Positions 27,227-36,373 of a stretch of 64,000 bases of DNA are shown one piece after another. The stretch is from the NCBI RefSeq assembly GCF_004359985.1, contig NZ_SMRO01000002.1, positions 1,936,536-2,000,535 on the forward strand, written 5' to 3'. Source of the DNA: Paraburkholderia flava. Lineage in GTDB: Bacteria > Pseudomonadota > Gammaproteobacteria > Burkholderiales > Burkholderiaceae. The notes beneath the pieces were generated by a model. It was not told the origin of the DNA, did not search any database, and worked only from the letters and a program-made list of their open reading frames with translations. Within the stretch, counting starts at the first letter, position 1; every line of letters starts with the position of its first letter. Both the position numbers and the translations under genes were made by a program.

Positions 27227-28660
27227 TCAGTCGCGCTCGAACAGCGCAATCGATTCGACGTGCGACGTATGCGGGAACATGTTCACGACGCCCGCGCCCT
27301 TCAACCGGTAGCCGGCTTCGTGAACGAGCAGACCTGCGTCGCGAGCGAGCGTCGCCGGGTTGCACGACACATAGACGATCCGCTTCGGCAATACACCGTC
27401 GGCATCGCCGCTTTGCGCGATCTCGGCGAGCGCCTTCGAAACCGCGAGCGCGCCTTCGCGCGGCGGATCGATCAGGTACTTGTCGAATGCGCCGAGCGCG
27501 CGGATGTCGTCGGCGCTGACTTCGAACAGATTGCGGCACGCGAACGACGTATGCGCGTCGACACCGTTTTCCCGCGCATTCTCGAGCGCGCGCGTGGTCA
27601 GCACCTCGCTGCCTTCGATCCCGACCACCTCACGCGCAACCCGCGCGAGCGGCAGCGTGAAGTTGCCGATCCCGCAGAACAGATCGAGCACGCGGTCCGT
27701 ACGCGAGGGCGCAAGCAACCGCAGCGCGCGCCCCACCAGCACACGGTTAATCTGATGATTGACCTGCGTGAAATCGGTCGGCTTGAACGGCATCCGGATC
27801 GCGAATTCCGGCAGCGTGTAGTCAAGCACTGCGTCGAGCGGATAGAACGGCACGACCGAATCCGGGCCCTTCGACTGCAGCCAGAACTGCACGTTGTGCG
27901 CATCGGCGAAATCGCGGAGCAATTGCTCGTCGTCTGCATTGATCGGTTCGAGCACGCGCAGCACCAGCGCCGTCACCGAGCCACCTTCCGCGAGTTCGAT
28001 CTGCGGCATGCGATCGCGAATCGACAACCCTTCGACCAGTCGACGCAGCGGCACCAGCATCGCCGACACATGCGGCGGCAGCACCTCGCAGCTCGTCATG
28101 TCGGCGACGTAGCTGCTCTTGCGCTCATGGAAACCGACCAGCACGCCGCCCTTTTTCTCGACGTTGCGCACGGTCAGCCGCGCGCGATATCGATAGCCCC
28201 ACGACGGCCCGTGAATCGGCCGGAACATCGTTTCCGCGCGCAGCTTCGACAGATGCGCGAGGTTGTCTTCGAGCACGCGCTGCTTCACCGCGATCTGCGC
28301 GCGCACGTCCAGATGCTGCATCGAGCAGCCGCCGCACGTGCCGAAGAACGCGCACTTCGGCTTCGTGCGGATCACGCTTTCGCGCAGCACGTCGACGACT
28401 TCCGCCTGTTCGAAACTCGGCTTCCTGCGATAGCTCGCATACGTGACGCGCTCGCCGGGCAATGCGCCCTCGACGAAGATCACCTTGCCCGGCGCACCGT
28501 CCTCGCCGACCGTGCGACCGACGCCGCGCGCTTCCATGTCGAGCGATTCGATTTCCAGAATGGGGGCCGCACCGTCGGCGACGACAGCGTTGGCGTTGCG
28601 GTTCGTGCGAGCAGACCTTCTCTTGCCCTTGCGCACGTGATGGGGAGCAGTTTCAGACAC
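27227..28660 (-). CDS. rlmD: 23S rRNA (uracil-1939-C5)-methyltransferase RlmD
   Basis: 477 residues from a GTG at 28660, chosen because AGGA lies 8 bases upstream and similarity to RlmD N-termini begins here. RlmD methylates U1939 of 23S rRNA. A TRAM domain (about 25-85, [16 protein letters not shown]) is followed by a [4Fe-4S] site with [10 protein letters not shown], and a SAM methyltransferase domain ([16 protein letters not shown]). Catalytic Cys is in [11 protein letters not shown] and the DPPREGA motif is present. 140 bases after the exonuclease-like gene; an 8-bp GC hairpin lies in that gap. Confidence 0.93.
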   Translation of the reverse strand: MSETAPHHVRKGKRRSARTNRNANAVVADGAAPILEIESLDMEARGVGRTVGEDGAPGKVIFVEGALPGERVTYASYRRKPSFEQAEVVDVLRESVIRTKPKCAFFGTCGGCSMQHLDVRAQIAVKQRVLEDNLAHLSKLRAETMFRPIHGPSWGYRYRARLTVRNVEKKGGVLVGFHERKSSYVADMTSCEVLPPHVSAMLVPLRRLVEGLSIRDRMPQIELAEGGSVTALVLRVLEPINADDEQLLRDFADAHNVQFWLQSKGPDSVVPFYPLDAVLDYTLPEFAIRMPFKPTDFTQVNHQINRVLVGRALRLLAPSRTDRVLDLFCGIGNFTLPLARVAREVVGIEGSEVLTTRALENARENGVDAHTSFACRNLFEVSADDIRALGAFDKYLIDPPREGALAVSKALAEIAQSGDADGVLPKRIVYVSCNPATLARDAGLLVHEAGYRLKGAGVVNMFPHTSHVESIALFERD

Positions 28661-28763
28661 CTGCGGCTTCCTGACAGACTGATGGGGAAGGCGAGATTGT
28701 AGACGAACGGCAACCCGCGACGGGGGATTCGGCCGCTCGATTGATCGGAGGGAACGTGCAACA

Positions 28764-28784
28764 GCGCGGGAGCCGATCCCGCGC
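28764..28784 (-). other. Hairpin between exonuclease-like gene and rlmD
   Basis: GCGCGGGA and TCCCGCGC form a perfect 8-bp stem with a 5-base loop, 17 bases after the upstream stop. No U-tract follows in the direction of transcription, so it is a weak or Rho-assisted terminator at best. Confidence 0.4.
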
Positions 28785-28800
28785 GATATGTCTACGGGGC

Positions 28801-29577
28801 CTACGCGTCGAATGCAGCCAGATACTGCGCCCAGTGCGGCGCAGGCTCGACCGCGAGCGAGTTTTTCACGAGTGCGATCTCGTCGTCGTATTCGGCTGCC
28901 GACAGTCCGCCGCGCATCAACTGGAAACGGCAGTACAGCAGGTACGTGTTGACGACGTCGGTCTCGCAGTAATTGCGGATCTCTTCGATGCGCCCTTCCT
29001 CGAACGCATGCCACACCTGGCTGCCGTCCATCCCGAGCTTGCCCGGAAAGCCGCACAGCTTCGCGAGCGCATCGAGCGGCGCGTTCGCGCGCGCCTGATA
29101 CATCGCGAGCACGTCCATCAGATCGGTATGACGCGAGTGATAGCGGCTGATGTAGTTGTTCCACTTGAACTCGCGATCGTCCTCGCCGAGATCCCAGTAG
29201 CGCGACGCGCGCACGCCGTGCAGCAGCGCGCGATAGTGCAGCACCGGCAGATCGAAGCCACCGCCGTTCCACGACACGAGCTGCGGCGTGTATTTTTCGA
29301 CTGTCCGGTAGAACGACTGGATCAGCGCGCCCTCGCCGTCTTCGAGCGTGCCAAGCGAACGGACCCGAAAGCCGCTGTTATCGCGAAACACACAGGAAAT
29401 CGCAGCGATGCGCTGCAGGTGGTGCGGCAGAAAATCGCTGCCGGTTTTCTCACGCCGCGCGGCGAACGCGTGCTCGGCGACTTCGGCGTCGGTCAGCGTC
29501 GCGGGCAGATCGTCGAGGCGGCGAATGCCGGCGACATCGGGAATCGTCTCGATGTCGAAAACAAGAATCGGTGTCAT
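28801..29577 (-). CDS. DnaQ-like DEDD 3'-5' exonuclease-domain protein
   Basis: 258 residues. The N-terminal DIETIPD is the ExoI motif of the DEDD superfamily. A later [11 protein letters not shown] (ExoII) and [13 protein letters not shown] (ExoIII-type) complete the acidic set. This matches the PolB-related predicted 3'-5' exonuclease family often annotated beside polysaccharide genes; the nucleic-acid substrate is unknown. Its ATG is 6 bases after the rpoS stop, so it is probably read from the rpoS transcript and may be elevated in stationary phase. Confidence 0.82.
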   Translation of the reverse strand: MTPILVFDIETIPDVAGIRRLDDLPATLTDAEVAEHAFAARREKTGSDFLPHHLQRIAAISCVFRDNSGFRVRSLGTLEDGEGALIQSFYRTVEKYTPQLVSWNGGGFDLPVLHYRALLHGVRASRYWDLGEDDREFKWNNYISRYHSRHTDLMDVLAMYQARANAPLDALAKLCGFPGKLGMDGSQVWHAFEEGRIEEIRNYCETDVVNTYLLYCRFQLMRGGLSAAEYDDEIALVKNSLAVEPAPHWAQYLAAFDA

Positions 29578-29583
29578 CGGTTT

Positions 29584-30675
29584 TTACAGAACAGCGTCCT
29601 TGCGCACGCCGTTGGACGCGAAGAAGCGCTTGAGCCGCACCAGCGCTTCCTGCTGGATCTGCCGCACGCGTTCGCGCGTGAGGCCCATTTCATCCGCCAG
29701 TTCTTCGAGCGTCGCGGGCTCGATGTGATTCAGGCCGAAGCGGCGTTCGATCACATGGCGGTGCTTGTCGGAAAGCCGCGCGAGCCACGCGCGCGTCAGC
29801 GTTTCGAGTTCGCGATGCTGCACTTCCGCGTCGGGCGACTGACTCTGGTCGTCGGACAGCAGATCGAGCAGGCTGCTCGCCGGGTCGAGATCGAGCGGCG
29901 CGTCGAGCGACGCGGTGTGCTCGTTCAGCGCGAGGATGTCGGTGACTTCCTCGGTGGTCTTGCCGGTGAGATACGCGATGTCGTCGATGCTCGCGTCGCG
30001 GCGATCCGCCGCTTCACCCGCATTCATCGAATTCTTTTCGAGATGCCGCTTGGCGCGCAGCACCTGGTTCAGTTCGCGAATGACGTGAACCGGCAGCCGG
30101 ACCGTGCGCGCCTGATTCATGATCGCGCGCTCGATGCTCTGACGAATCCACCACGTCGCGTAGGTCGAAAAACGGAAGCCGCGCGTCGGATCGAATTTCT
30201 CGATCGCGTGCATCAACCCGAGGTTGCCTTCTTCGATCAGATCGAGCAGCGGCACGCCGCGATTCAGATAACCCTTCGCGATGCTCACGACGAGCCGCAG
30301 ATTGCGCTCGATCATCACCTGCCGCGCCTCGAATTCGCCCGCCTTGGCGAGCCGCGAATAGCGCTGCTCTTCCTCGACGGTGAGCAGCGGCTTCACGCTG
30401 ATGCGATTCAAATAGTGCTGGATCGTATCGGCCGTGAGTTCGGCCTGCAAAATCGCGCGGAAATCGTCTGCATCGGCGGGCGCGGCGCTGCGGCTTTCGC
30501 TCGCCTCGTCCGCGTCGTCGGCGACTGCTGCCGCATCGTCCTGATCGTGTGTATCGAGATCGTCGACGTTCTCTTCATCCGGTTCCGAAACGGCTTCGCC
30601 CTCCACCGGCACACGCGTTGCGCGGCGGACCTTCTCAGTCTCTGCTTGCTGCGAACGGCGCTTCGGTTTCGGCAT
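29584..30675 (-). CDS. rpoS: RNA polymerase sigma factor RpoS
   Basis: 363 residues. General stress and stationary-phase sigma factor. After a very acidic 70-residue N-terminus (EENVDDLDTHDQDDAAAVADD) come region 1.2 (DTIQHYLNRISVKPLLTVEEE), region 2 (RNLRLVVSIAKGYLNRGVPLLDLIEEGNLGL, FSTYATWWIRQSIERA), region 3 and region 4 with a helix-turn-helix (TLEELADEMGLTRERVRQI). It follows nlpD by 12 bases, the conserved nlpD-rpoS arrangement in which rpoS is often also read from a promoter inside nlpD. I could not identify that promoter. Confidence 0.96.
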   Translation of the reverse strand: MPKPKRRSQQAETEKVRRATRVPVEGEAVSEPDEENVDDLDTHDQDDAAAVADDADEASESRSAAPADADDFRAILQAELTADTIQHYLNRISVKPLLTVEEEQRYSRLAKAGEFEARQVMIERNLRLVVSIAKGYLNRGVPLLDLIEEGNLGLMHAIEKFDPTRGFRFSTYATWWIRQSIERAIMNQARTVRLPVHVIRELNQVLRAKRHLEKNSMNAGEAADRRDASIDDIAYLTGKTTEEVTDILALNEHTASLDAPLDLDPASSLLDLLSDDQSQSPDAEVQHRELETLTRAWLARLSDKHRHVIERRFGLNHIEPATLEELADEMGLTRERVRQIQQEALVRLKRFFASNGVRKDAVL

Positions 30676-30687
30676 GGTCGTAATCGA

Positions 30688-31617
30688 TTAGCGAGGCGGC
30701 AGGTACTTCAGCGGGTCGACAGGTTTGCCCTGCCGGCGAACTTCGAAGTGCAACATCACGCGGTCGGAATCGGTGTTGCCCATTTCGGCGATCTTCTGCC
30801 CTTTGGTCACCGCGTCACCCTCTTTTACCATCAAAGCGCGGTTATGTGCATACGCCGTGAGATAAGTCGCGTCATGCTTGATGATAATGAGATTGCCGTA
30901 TCCGCGCAGCCCGTTTCCGGCATAAACGACACGACCATCGGCCGATGCCGTCACCGGATCGCCTGCCGCGCCGCCGATATTCACACCCTTGTTCTTCGCG
31001 TCGTCGAACGTACCGAGGATCGGACCGCGCGCAGGCCATGCGAATGCGATCGGACCGCCCGCTGCTGCCGTATCGCTGCCGGCTGCTGCGCCCGTCTGCG
31101 GCGAAACCGTCGTCGCGCCCGTACCCGAGCCGTAGACCGGCGGTGCCGGCATGACGCCGGTTGCGGCGCCCGTCGTTGCCGGCGCCGTGCTCGACCCGAG
31201 CGGTGCGCTCTGCACGCCGCCCGCACCGACCGGCGACGTCGCGACACCCGGCGTCAGCCCGGCCACGTTTGCACCCGGCGGCGCGACACGCAACAGCTGA
31301 TCGACTTCGATCTGGTTCGGGTTGGTCAGGTTATTCCACGTCGCAATATCGCGATAATTCTGGCCGTTCTCGAGCGCGATGCGATAGAGCGTATCGCCTG
31401 GCTTCACGCGGTAGTAGCCCGGCGGCGGCGGACCGAGCGGCACGGGAGGCTGCGTCGCCTGCGTGCCGAGCGTGCCGGAGCGGTCGACGACTGGCGCTTG
31501 ATCGAGCCGTGTCGCGCAGGCCGTCAACAGCGAGAGCGCGACCACGCACACGCAACGCTGGGCTACGGTCAGGCGGACATCGAGGCGGGTTCTTGTCATC
31601 GAGCTCAACATACTCAT
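30688..31617 (-). CDS. nlpD: NlpD-like lipoprotein, LysM and degenerate LytM/M23 domains
   Basis: 309 residues from the ATG at 31617; a TTG at 31626 in frame is closer to the GGAG. The lipobox LLTAC puts Cys at about 34. A LysM domain (YYRVKPGDTLYRIALENGQNYRDIATWN) binds peptidoglycan. After a Pro/Thr/Ala-rich linker comes an M23 domain in which the zinc ligands are replaced: NKGVNIGG where His and Asp are expected, and MLHFEVR where HLHFE is usual. The domain is therefore probably non-catalytic, as in NlpD proteins that activate the amidase AmiC during division. Upstream neighbour pcm overlaps its start region. Confidence 0.9.
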   Translation of the reverse strand: MSMLSSMTRTRLDVRLTVAQRCVCVVALSLLTACATRLDQAPVVDRSGTLGTQATQPPVPLGPPPPGYYRVKPGDTLYRIALENGQNYRDIATWNNLTNPNQIEVDQLLRVAPPGANVAGLTPGVATSPVGAGGVQSAPLGSSTAPATTGAATGVMPAPPVYGSGTGATTVSPQTGAAAGSDTAAAGGPIAFAWPARGPILGTFDDAKNKGVNIGGAAGDPVTASADGRVVYAGNGLRGYGNLIIIKHDATYLTAYAHNRALMVKEGDAVTKGQKIAEMGNTDSDRVMLHFEVRRQGKPVDPLKYLPPR

Positions 31618-31622
31618 CGGTT

Positions 31623-32585
31623 TCAAATCACTCCGGATTTTAAGGGTACAAAGAAAACGCGATCAAGCCGCGACTCGCGCCATTGCGCGGGCCCCGTGCG
31701 CTCGACCAGCGTCAGCACCTGCGTCTGACCATCCTGCGCGCCGACTGGTGCAACGAGCCGCCCACCGATCGCGAGCTGTTCAAGCAACGCGTGCGGCACG
31801 TCGAGACCGGCGGCCGCGATCACGATCGCATCGAACGGCGCGGTCGACGGCAGACCGAGCCGCCCGTCGCCGTAATGCAACCGGATGTTCGGAATGCGCA
31901 GCGGACGCAGATTGATCTTCGCGCGTTCGTATAACGGCTTGACCCGCTCGATCGAATACACGTCGCGCGCAACCTGGCTCAGCACGGCCGCCTGATAGCC
32001 GCAACCCGTGCCGATCTCCAACACGTTCGAGAGCGTGCGGCCGGCCGCGGCCAGTTCGATCATCCGCGCGACCACCGACGGTTTCGAGATAGTCTGGTGA
32101 TGACCGATCGGCAGCGCCGCATCTTCATAGGCTTGAGTGGCGAGCCCCGGGTCGATGAACATGTGGCGCGGCACGACGGACATCGCATGCAGCACGCGCG
32201 GATCGGTCACGCCGTTCGTACGCAGGCGTTCGACCATCCGTTCGCGAACCCGTTCCGACGTCAGCGCCATTGCGCCGTTCAACGCGACGTTGGGTGCGCC
32301 GGCGCGCTCGGTAGTCTTGACTGTGGCGGCCTTGCCGACGCCGTTCGCCGGCTGACGCGCGGCGCGATAACCGGTCGCGTCGCCGCGTGCGGATACGGAT
32401 GCCGACGCGGGTGCGGTCGTACGGGAGAGGCCTTTGCGTGTGTCCGTGCCTGCATGACCCGCTGCGCCCGTCCCGCTCGACACGTTCGCCGCGCGCAGCT
32501 CGCCTGCCCGGCCTTCGGCCTTGCGCGGCTCGCGTACCAGATCCTCGAGCCCGAGCGGAAAGCGCTTGGCGCGCTCGCCGGTCAT
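31623..32585 (-). CDS. pcm: Protein-L-isoaspartate O-methyltransferase
   Basis: 320 residues from the ATG at 32585, which overlaps the surE stop (ATGA), so translation is coupled. Pcm methylates abnormal isoaspartyl residues to start their repair. The catalytic core is the C-terminal 215 residues: substrate loop [32 protein letters not shown] and SAM motif [16 protein letters not shown]. The first 105 residues are an unusual basic, Ala/Thr/Gly-rich extension absent from the roughly 210-residue E. coli enzyme, probably disordered. The C-terminus overlaps the nlpD translation start region. Member of surE-pcm-nlpD-rpoS. Confidence 0.93.
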   Translation of the reverse strand: MTGERAKRFPLGLEDLVREPRKAEGRAGELRAANVSSGTGAAGHAGTDTRKGLSRTTAPASASVSARGDATGYRAARQPANGVGKAATVKTTERAGAPNVALNGAMALTSERVRERMVERLRTNGVTDPRVLHAMSVVPRHMFIDPGLATQAYEDAALPIGHHQTISKPSVVARMIELAAAGRTLSNVLEIGTGCGYQAAVLSQVARDVYSIERVKPLYERAKINLRPLRIPNIRLHYGDGRLGLPSTAPFDAIVIAAAGLDVPHALLEQLAIGGRLVAPVGAQDGQTQVLTLVERTGPAQWRESRLDRVFFVPLKSGVI

Positions 32586-33340
32586 GAAGCGCCGCTCCCG
32601 GCGCGCGCCCATTCGCGCGCCGCGGGCAGCATGTGTGTGTGAGTCAGATCGAGTTGCAGCGGCGTAATCGACACGTGACCGTTCGCGACAGCATGGAAAT
32701 CGGTGCCTTCGCTTGCATCGCGAGCGCTGCCCGACGGACCGATCCAGTAGATCGGTTCGCCGCGCGGATTGGTCTGCCGGATCACCGGCTGCGACGGATG
32801 GCGTTTGCCGAGCCGTGTAACTTGCCAGTCGCGCAGTTGTGCGTACGGCAGATTCGGAATGTTGACGTTCAGCAGCGGATGGCCTGGCAGCGGATGCTCG
32901 AGATAATGCGCGACGATCTCGGCGGCGACGCGCGTCGCGTCTTCGAGATGTCCCCAGTCCTTGTCGACGAGCGAAAACGCGATGGCCGGCACACCGAACA
33001 TGATGCCCTCGGTCGCGGCGGCGACGGTGCCCGAATACAGCGTGTCCTCGCCCATGTTCTGGCCGTTGTTGATGCCCGATACGACGAGGTCCGGCGTGTG
33101 GTCCAGCATGCCGGTCAGTGCGACGTGGACGGAATCGGTGGGCGTGCCGTTCACGTAGTAGAAGCCGTTCGACGAGCGCAGTACCGACAGCGGCCGCGAC
33201 AGCGTCAGCGAGTTCGATGCGCCGCTGCAATTCTGTTCGGGCGCCATCACGGTGACGTCGGCGAGCGGCTTCAGCGCTTCGTAGAGCGCGGCGAGGCCGG
33301 GTGCCAGATAACCGTCGTCGTTGCTGAGTAGGATTCGCAT
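32582..33340 (-). CDS. surE: 5'/3'-nucleotidase SurE
   Basis: 252 residues from the ATG at 33340, where the family start [15 protein letters not shown] begins; a longer frame to 33439 lacks similarity. SurE is a divalent-metal-dependent nucleoside monophosphatase used in stationary-phase survival. Metal site residues are in LLSNDDG (two Asp), the Ser in SGASNSLT and Asn in [19 protein letters not shown]. First gene of the surE-pcm-nlpD-rpoS operon, divergent from the quinone oxidoreductase at 33550. RBS is weak (GTCGG). Confidence 0.95.
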   Translation of the reverse strand: MRILLSNDDGYLAPGLAALYEALKPLADVTVMAPEQNCSGASNSLTLSRPLSVLRSSNGFYYVNGTPTDSVHVALTGMLDHTPDLVVSGINNGQNMGEDTLYSGTVAAATEGIMFGVPAIAFSLVDKDWGHLEDATRVAAEIVAHYLEHPLPGHPLLNVNIPNLPYAQLRDWQVTRLGKRHPSQPVIRQTNPRGEPIYWIGPSGSARDASEGTDFHAVANGHVSITPLQLDLTHTHMLPAAREWARAGSGAS

Positions 33341-33475
33341 CCGACGATTGTAACCGAGGAAGGAAGGCACGCGAACGACACTCCGGGACGCGTTCGCGCG
33401 ATCGTATTTTTGCGATCGAAACGGACGGTCGTTCGGCATGTTTTACACTGCGTTAAATGCCTGGCGAACTGGGGC

Positions 33476-33508
33476 GCTGCTTCATTGCTGCTTCATTGCT
33501 GCTTCATC
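33476..33508. repeat. Three tandem 11-bp repeats
   Basis: GCTGCTTCATT occurs at 33476-33486 and 33487-33497, then GCTGCTTCATC at 33498-33508. The array sits 40 bp before the oxidoreductase start codon, in the leader or promoter region. Confidence 0.8.
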
Positions 33509-33549
33509 GCTCCACCATCCCATCACCTTTGCCCGCTCACGGAGACAGC

Positions 33550-34524
33550 ATGCGTGCGATTCGTTGCAATCAATACGGCCCACCCGAAACCCTGACCGTC
33601 GAAGACCTGCCCGATCTGCAACCGAAGGCCGGCGAAGTCGTGATCGACGTGCGCGCGGCAAGCGTCAACTTCCCCGATGTCCTGATCATCGAGAACAAAT
33701 ACCAGTTCAAGCCGCCGCTGCCGTTCACGCCGGGCTCCGAAGTCGCGGGCATCGTGCGCGCGGTGGGCGAAGGCGTCACGGCATTGCAGCCGGGGGCGCG
33801 CGTCGTCGCGTTCACGGGCTCGGGTGGCTTCGCCGAACAGGTCGCCGCGCCCGTCGCCGCCTGCGTGCCACTCGACGACGATGTCGACTTCGCGCTCGCA
33901 GCGTCGTTCCAGCTTGCGTACGGTACGTCGCATCACGCGGTGGTCGATCGCGCGGCGCTGAAGGCCGGCGAAACGATGCTCGTGCTCGGCGCCGCGGGCG
34001 GCGTCGGTCTGGCTGCGGTACAGATCGGCAAGGCGCTCGGTGCGCGCGTGATCGCGGCCGCGTCGTCCGACGACAAGCTCGCCATCTGCGTCGAAAACGG
34101 CGCCGACGCGACGATCAACTACACACGCGACGATCTGCGCGAACGCATCAAGACACTGACCGACGGCAAGGGACCCGACGTGATCTACGACCCGGTCGGC
34201 GGCGTCTACGCGGAGCCGGCGTTTCGCAGCATCGGCTGGCGTGGGCGCTATCTGGTCGTCGGCTTTGCGAACGGCGAGATTCCGAAGCTGCCGCTGAACC
34301 TCGCGCTGCTGAAAGGCGCGAGCATCGTCGGCGTTTTCTGGGGCGATTTTGCGAAGCGCGAACCGGAGCGCAATCTGGCCGCGTTCAAGGAACTGATGGG
34401 CTGGATCAAGCAGGGCAAACTGCGTCCGTATGTGTCGGCACGCTATCCGCTCGCCGACACGGGGCGAGCGCTGCGCGACATGGCCGAGCGGCGCGTGACG
34501 GGAAAGATCGTGATCGAGCCTTGA
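33550..34524 (+). CDS. NADPH:quinone oxidoreductase family protein
   Basis: 324 residues from the ATG at 33550 (GGAG 5 bases upstream); the frame from 33457 covers the repeats and is rejected. Medium-chain dehydrogenase fold: GroES-like half (ASVNFPDVLIIENKYQFKPPLPFTPGSEVAGIV) and Rossmann half with LGAAGGVGLAAVQIGKALGA at about 146-165. No zinc ligands. It resembles zeta-crystallin-like quinone or acyl-CoA reductases. Divergent from surE, convergent with the ABC permease gene; a long palindrome separates the two. Substrate unknown. Confidence 0.88.
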   Translation: MRAIRCNQYGPPETLTVEDLPDLQPKAGEVVIDVRAASVNFPDVLIIENKYQFKPPLPFTPGSEVAGIVRAVGEGVTALQPGARVVAFTGSGGFAEQVAAPVAACVPLDDDVDFALAASFQLAYGTSHHAVVDRAALKAGETMLVLGAAGGVGLAAVQIGKALGARVIAAASSDDKLAICVENGADATINYTRDDLRERIKTLTDGKGPDVIYDPVGGVYAEPAFRSIGWRGRYLVVGFANGEIPKLPLNLALLKGASIVGVFWGDFAKREPERNLAAFKELMGWIKQGKLRPYVSARYPLADTGRALRDMAERRVTGKIVIEP

Positions 34525-34533
34525 GCGTGTTTC

Positions 34534-34574
34534 GTTTCATGCGGCGCGCGGTGCACCGACGCGCCGCATGAAAC
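34534..34574. terminator. Long palindrome between convergent genes
   Basis: GTTTCATGCGGCGCG (34534-34548) pairs perfectly with 34560-34574. The loop contains a smaller palindrome, CGGTGCACCG. It fills the 54-bp gap between two stops and probably terminates both, although U-tracts are short. Confidence 0.6.
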
Positions 34575-34578
34575 GCGC

Positions 34579-35403
34579 TTACATCTTTTCGGTATCGCCG
34601 CTCTTCGGCTGCCACTTCATCAAACGCCGCTCGATCAATCCGACGAGCGCATCGAGCACCAGCGCGAACGCGGTCAGCACGAGAATGCCGGCGAACACGG
34701 TATTGATATCGAACGTGCCTTCGGCCTGCAGGATCAGATAGCCGACGCCGCGCGCGGAACCGAGATACTCGCCGACCACCGAGCCGACGAACGCGAGCCC
34801 CACCGACGTATGCAGGCTCGAGAACACCCAGCTCGTCGCGCTCGGCAGGTACACGTGACGCAGCAACTGCTTGCGGTTCGCGCCGAGCATCCGCGCGTTC
34901 GCGAGCACGACGGGGCTCACTTCCTTCACGCCCTGGTACACGTTGAAGAACACGATGAAGAACACCAGCGTGACGCCGAGCGCGACCTTCGACCAGATCC
35001 CGAGTCCGAACCACACGCCGAAGATCGGCGCGAGGATCACGCGCGGCATCGAGTTCGCGGCCTTCACGTATGGGTCGAACAGCGCGCTCGCGATCGGCGA
35101 CAACGCAAGCCACAGCCCGAAGCCGAGCCCCAGCGCCGTGCCGATGACGAACGCGAGCACCGTCTCGATCAGCGTGATCCACAGGTGCAGATAGATTTCG
35201 CCGGACGTGAACCATTGCCAGATCTGCACCAGCACTTTCTGCGGCTCGCCGAAGAAGAACGCGGCCTTGTTCGGATCGTCGAAATAGAACGCGGGCAGCA
35301 GCGTCGGACTCGTCAGCACGTACCAGAGCACGAAGCACAGCACGAGCAGCGCCCACTGCCAGATCACCAGATTTGCGCGGTTCGGGCGCAGTGTTTTCCA
35401 CAT
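34579..35403 (-). CDS. ABC transporter permease (nitrate/sulfonate/taurine type)
   Basis: 274 residues from the ATG at 35403 (AAGGGGG 10 bases upstream). About six membrane helices; a binding-protein-dependent transport signature lies in the middle (AANSMPRVILAPIFGVWFGLGIWSKV and the EAA-like loop LANARMLGANRKQLLRHVYLPSA). Pairs with the ATPase at 35496 and the binding protein at 36374. Such systems import small anions, sulfonates, aromatic acids or pyrimidine-like compounds. Last gene of the CoA-transferase/importer run. Confidence 0.9.
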   Translation of the reverse strand: MWKTLRPNRANLVIWQWALLVLCFVLWYVLTSPTLLPAFYFDDPNKAAFFFGEPQKVLVQIWQWFTSGEIYLHLWITLIETVLAFVIGTALGLGFGLWLALSPIASALFDPYVKAANSMPRVILAPIFGVWFGLGIWSKVALGVTLVFFIVFFNVYQGVKEVSPVVLANARMLGANRKQLLRHVYLPSATSWVFSSLHTSVGLAFVGSVVGEYLGSARGVGYLILQAEGTFDINTVFAGILVLTAFALVLDALVGLIERRLMKWQPKSGDTEKM

Positions 35404-35495
35404 GGAACGGTTACCCCCTTCCCTTCTTATCTCTTGTCGACCGCGGTCGGTGCTTTGGTTGTCGGTCAGCCTCGCGCTCACGCGAAGCACGACAC

Positions 35496-36308
35496 TCACA
35501 CTGCAGTCAGTTGCTGCTGATAACCCTTGAGCACTTCATCGCGCAGCACGCTCCAGATCTGCGCATGCAGTTCGACGAAGCGCGGATGCGCGCGAATCTC
35601 GGCGACGTCGCGCGGGCGCGGCAGGTCGATCGCGAATTCGCCGATCGGTCGCGTGCCCGGTCCCGCCGACAGCACGACGACGCGGTCCGACATCGCGATC
35701 GCCTCGTCGAGATCGTGCGTGATGAACAGCACCGCCTTGCGTTTCGCGACCCACAGATCGAGCAGCTCGTTTTCCATCAGCTGACGCGTCTGGATATCGA
35801 GCGCGGAGAACGGCTCGTCCATCAGGATGATGTCGGGGTCGAGAATCAGCGTCTGCGCCATCGCGACCCGCTTGCGCATCCCGCCGGACAACTGATGCGG
35901 ATAGCGATCTCCGAAGCCGCCGAGCCCGACGCGCTTCAACCACTCGTCGCCACGGGCGCGCGCTTCGTCGCGCGGCACATTGTGGAATGACAGGCCTGCC
36001 GTGACGTTGTCGATTGCCGAGCGCCACGGCATCAGCGCGTCGGCCTGGAACATGTAGCCAGCGCGACGATTCAATCCGGTGAGCGGTTCGCCGAACACGC
36101 TGACCGTGCCCGACGACGGTTGCAGCAGTCCCGCGCCGACATTGAGCAGCGTCGACTTGCCGCAGCCCGTCGGACCGACGACCGACACGAATTCGCCGGG
36201 CGCGATGTGCAGCGTGGTGTCCCTGACGGCGGTGTAGCGCTGCGAGCGGTCATCACGCGCTGCGAATGTGCAGGTAATGTTGTCGAGCGCGAGAGCGGCA
36301 ACGGTCAT
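35496..36308 (-). CDS. ABC transporter ATP-binding protein
   Basis: 270 residues from the ATG at 36308 (AGGA 9 bases upstream). Walker A GPTGCGKSTLL at about 48-58, Q-loop near MFQADALMPW, signature LSGGMRKRVAMAQ, Walker B IILMDEPFSALD and switch His in FITHDLDEAI. Closest in type to the SsuB/TauB/NrtD group. Drives the permease encoded 92 bases downstream. The gap upstream to the binding-protein gene carries four 10-bp repeats. Confidence 0.93.
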   Translation of the reverse strand: MTVAALALDNITCTFAARDDRSQRYTAVRDTTLHIAPGEFVSVVGPTGCGKSTLLNVGAGLLQPSSGTVSVFGEPLTGLNRRAGYMFQADALMPWRSAIDNVTAGLSFHNVPRDEARARGDEWLKRVGLGGFGDRYPHQLSGGMRKRVAMAQTLILDPDIILMDEPFSALDIQTRQLMENELLDLWVAKRKAVLFITHDLDEAIAMSDRVVVLSAGPGTRPIGEFAIDLPRPRDVAEIRAHPRFVELHAQIWSVLRDEVLKGYQQQLTAV

Positions 36309-36320
36309 CGTTCGGCTTCC

Positions 36321-36360
36321 TTCGGATAGCTTCAGGTAGCTTTGGGTAGCTTCGGGTAGC
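36321..36360. repeat. Four tandem 10-bp repeats
   Basis: TTCGGATAGC, TTCAGGTAGC, TTTGGGTAGC and TTCGGGTAGC lie head to tail between the binding-protein and ATPase genes. It may be a slippage product, and it is in the transcribed spacer just upstream of the ATPase RBS. Confidence 0.8.
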
Positions 36361-36373
36361 AGACGGCGGGACG

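Noticed and set aside
28741..31728. 995-residue open frame on the plus strand
   Set aside because: Antisense to the exonuclease-like gene, rpoS and nlpD; Arg/His-rich composition typical of reverse frames in high G+C DNA and no domain signature.
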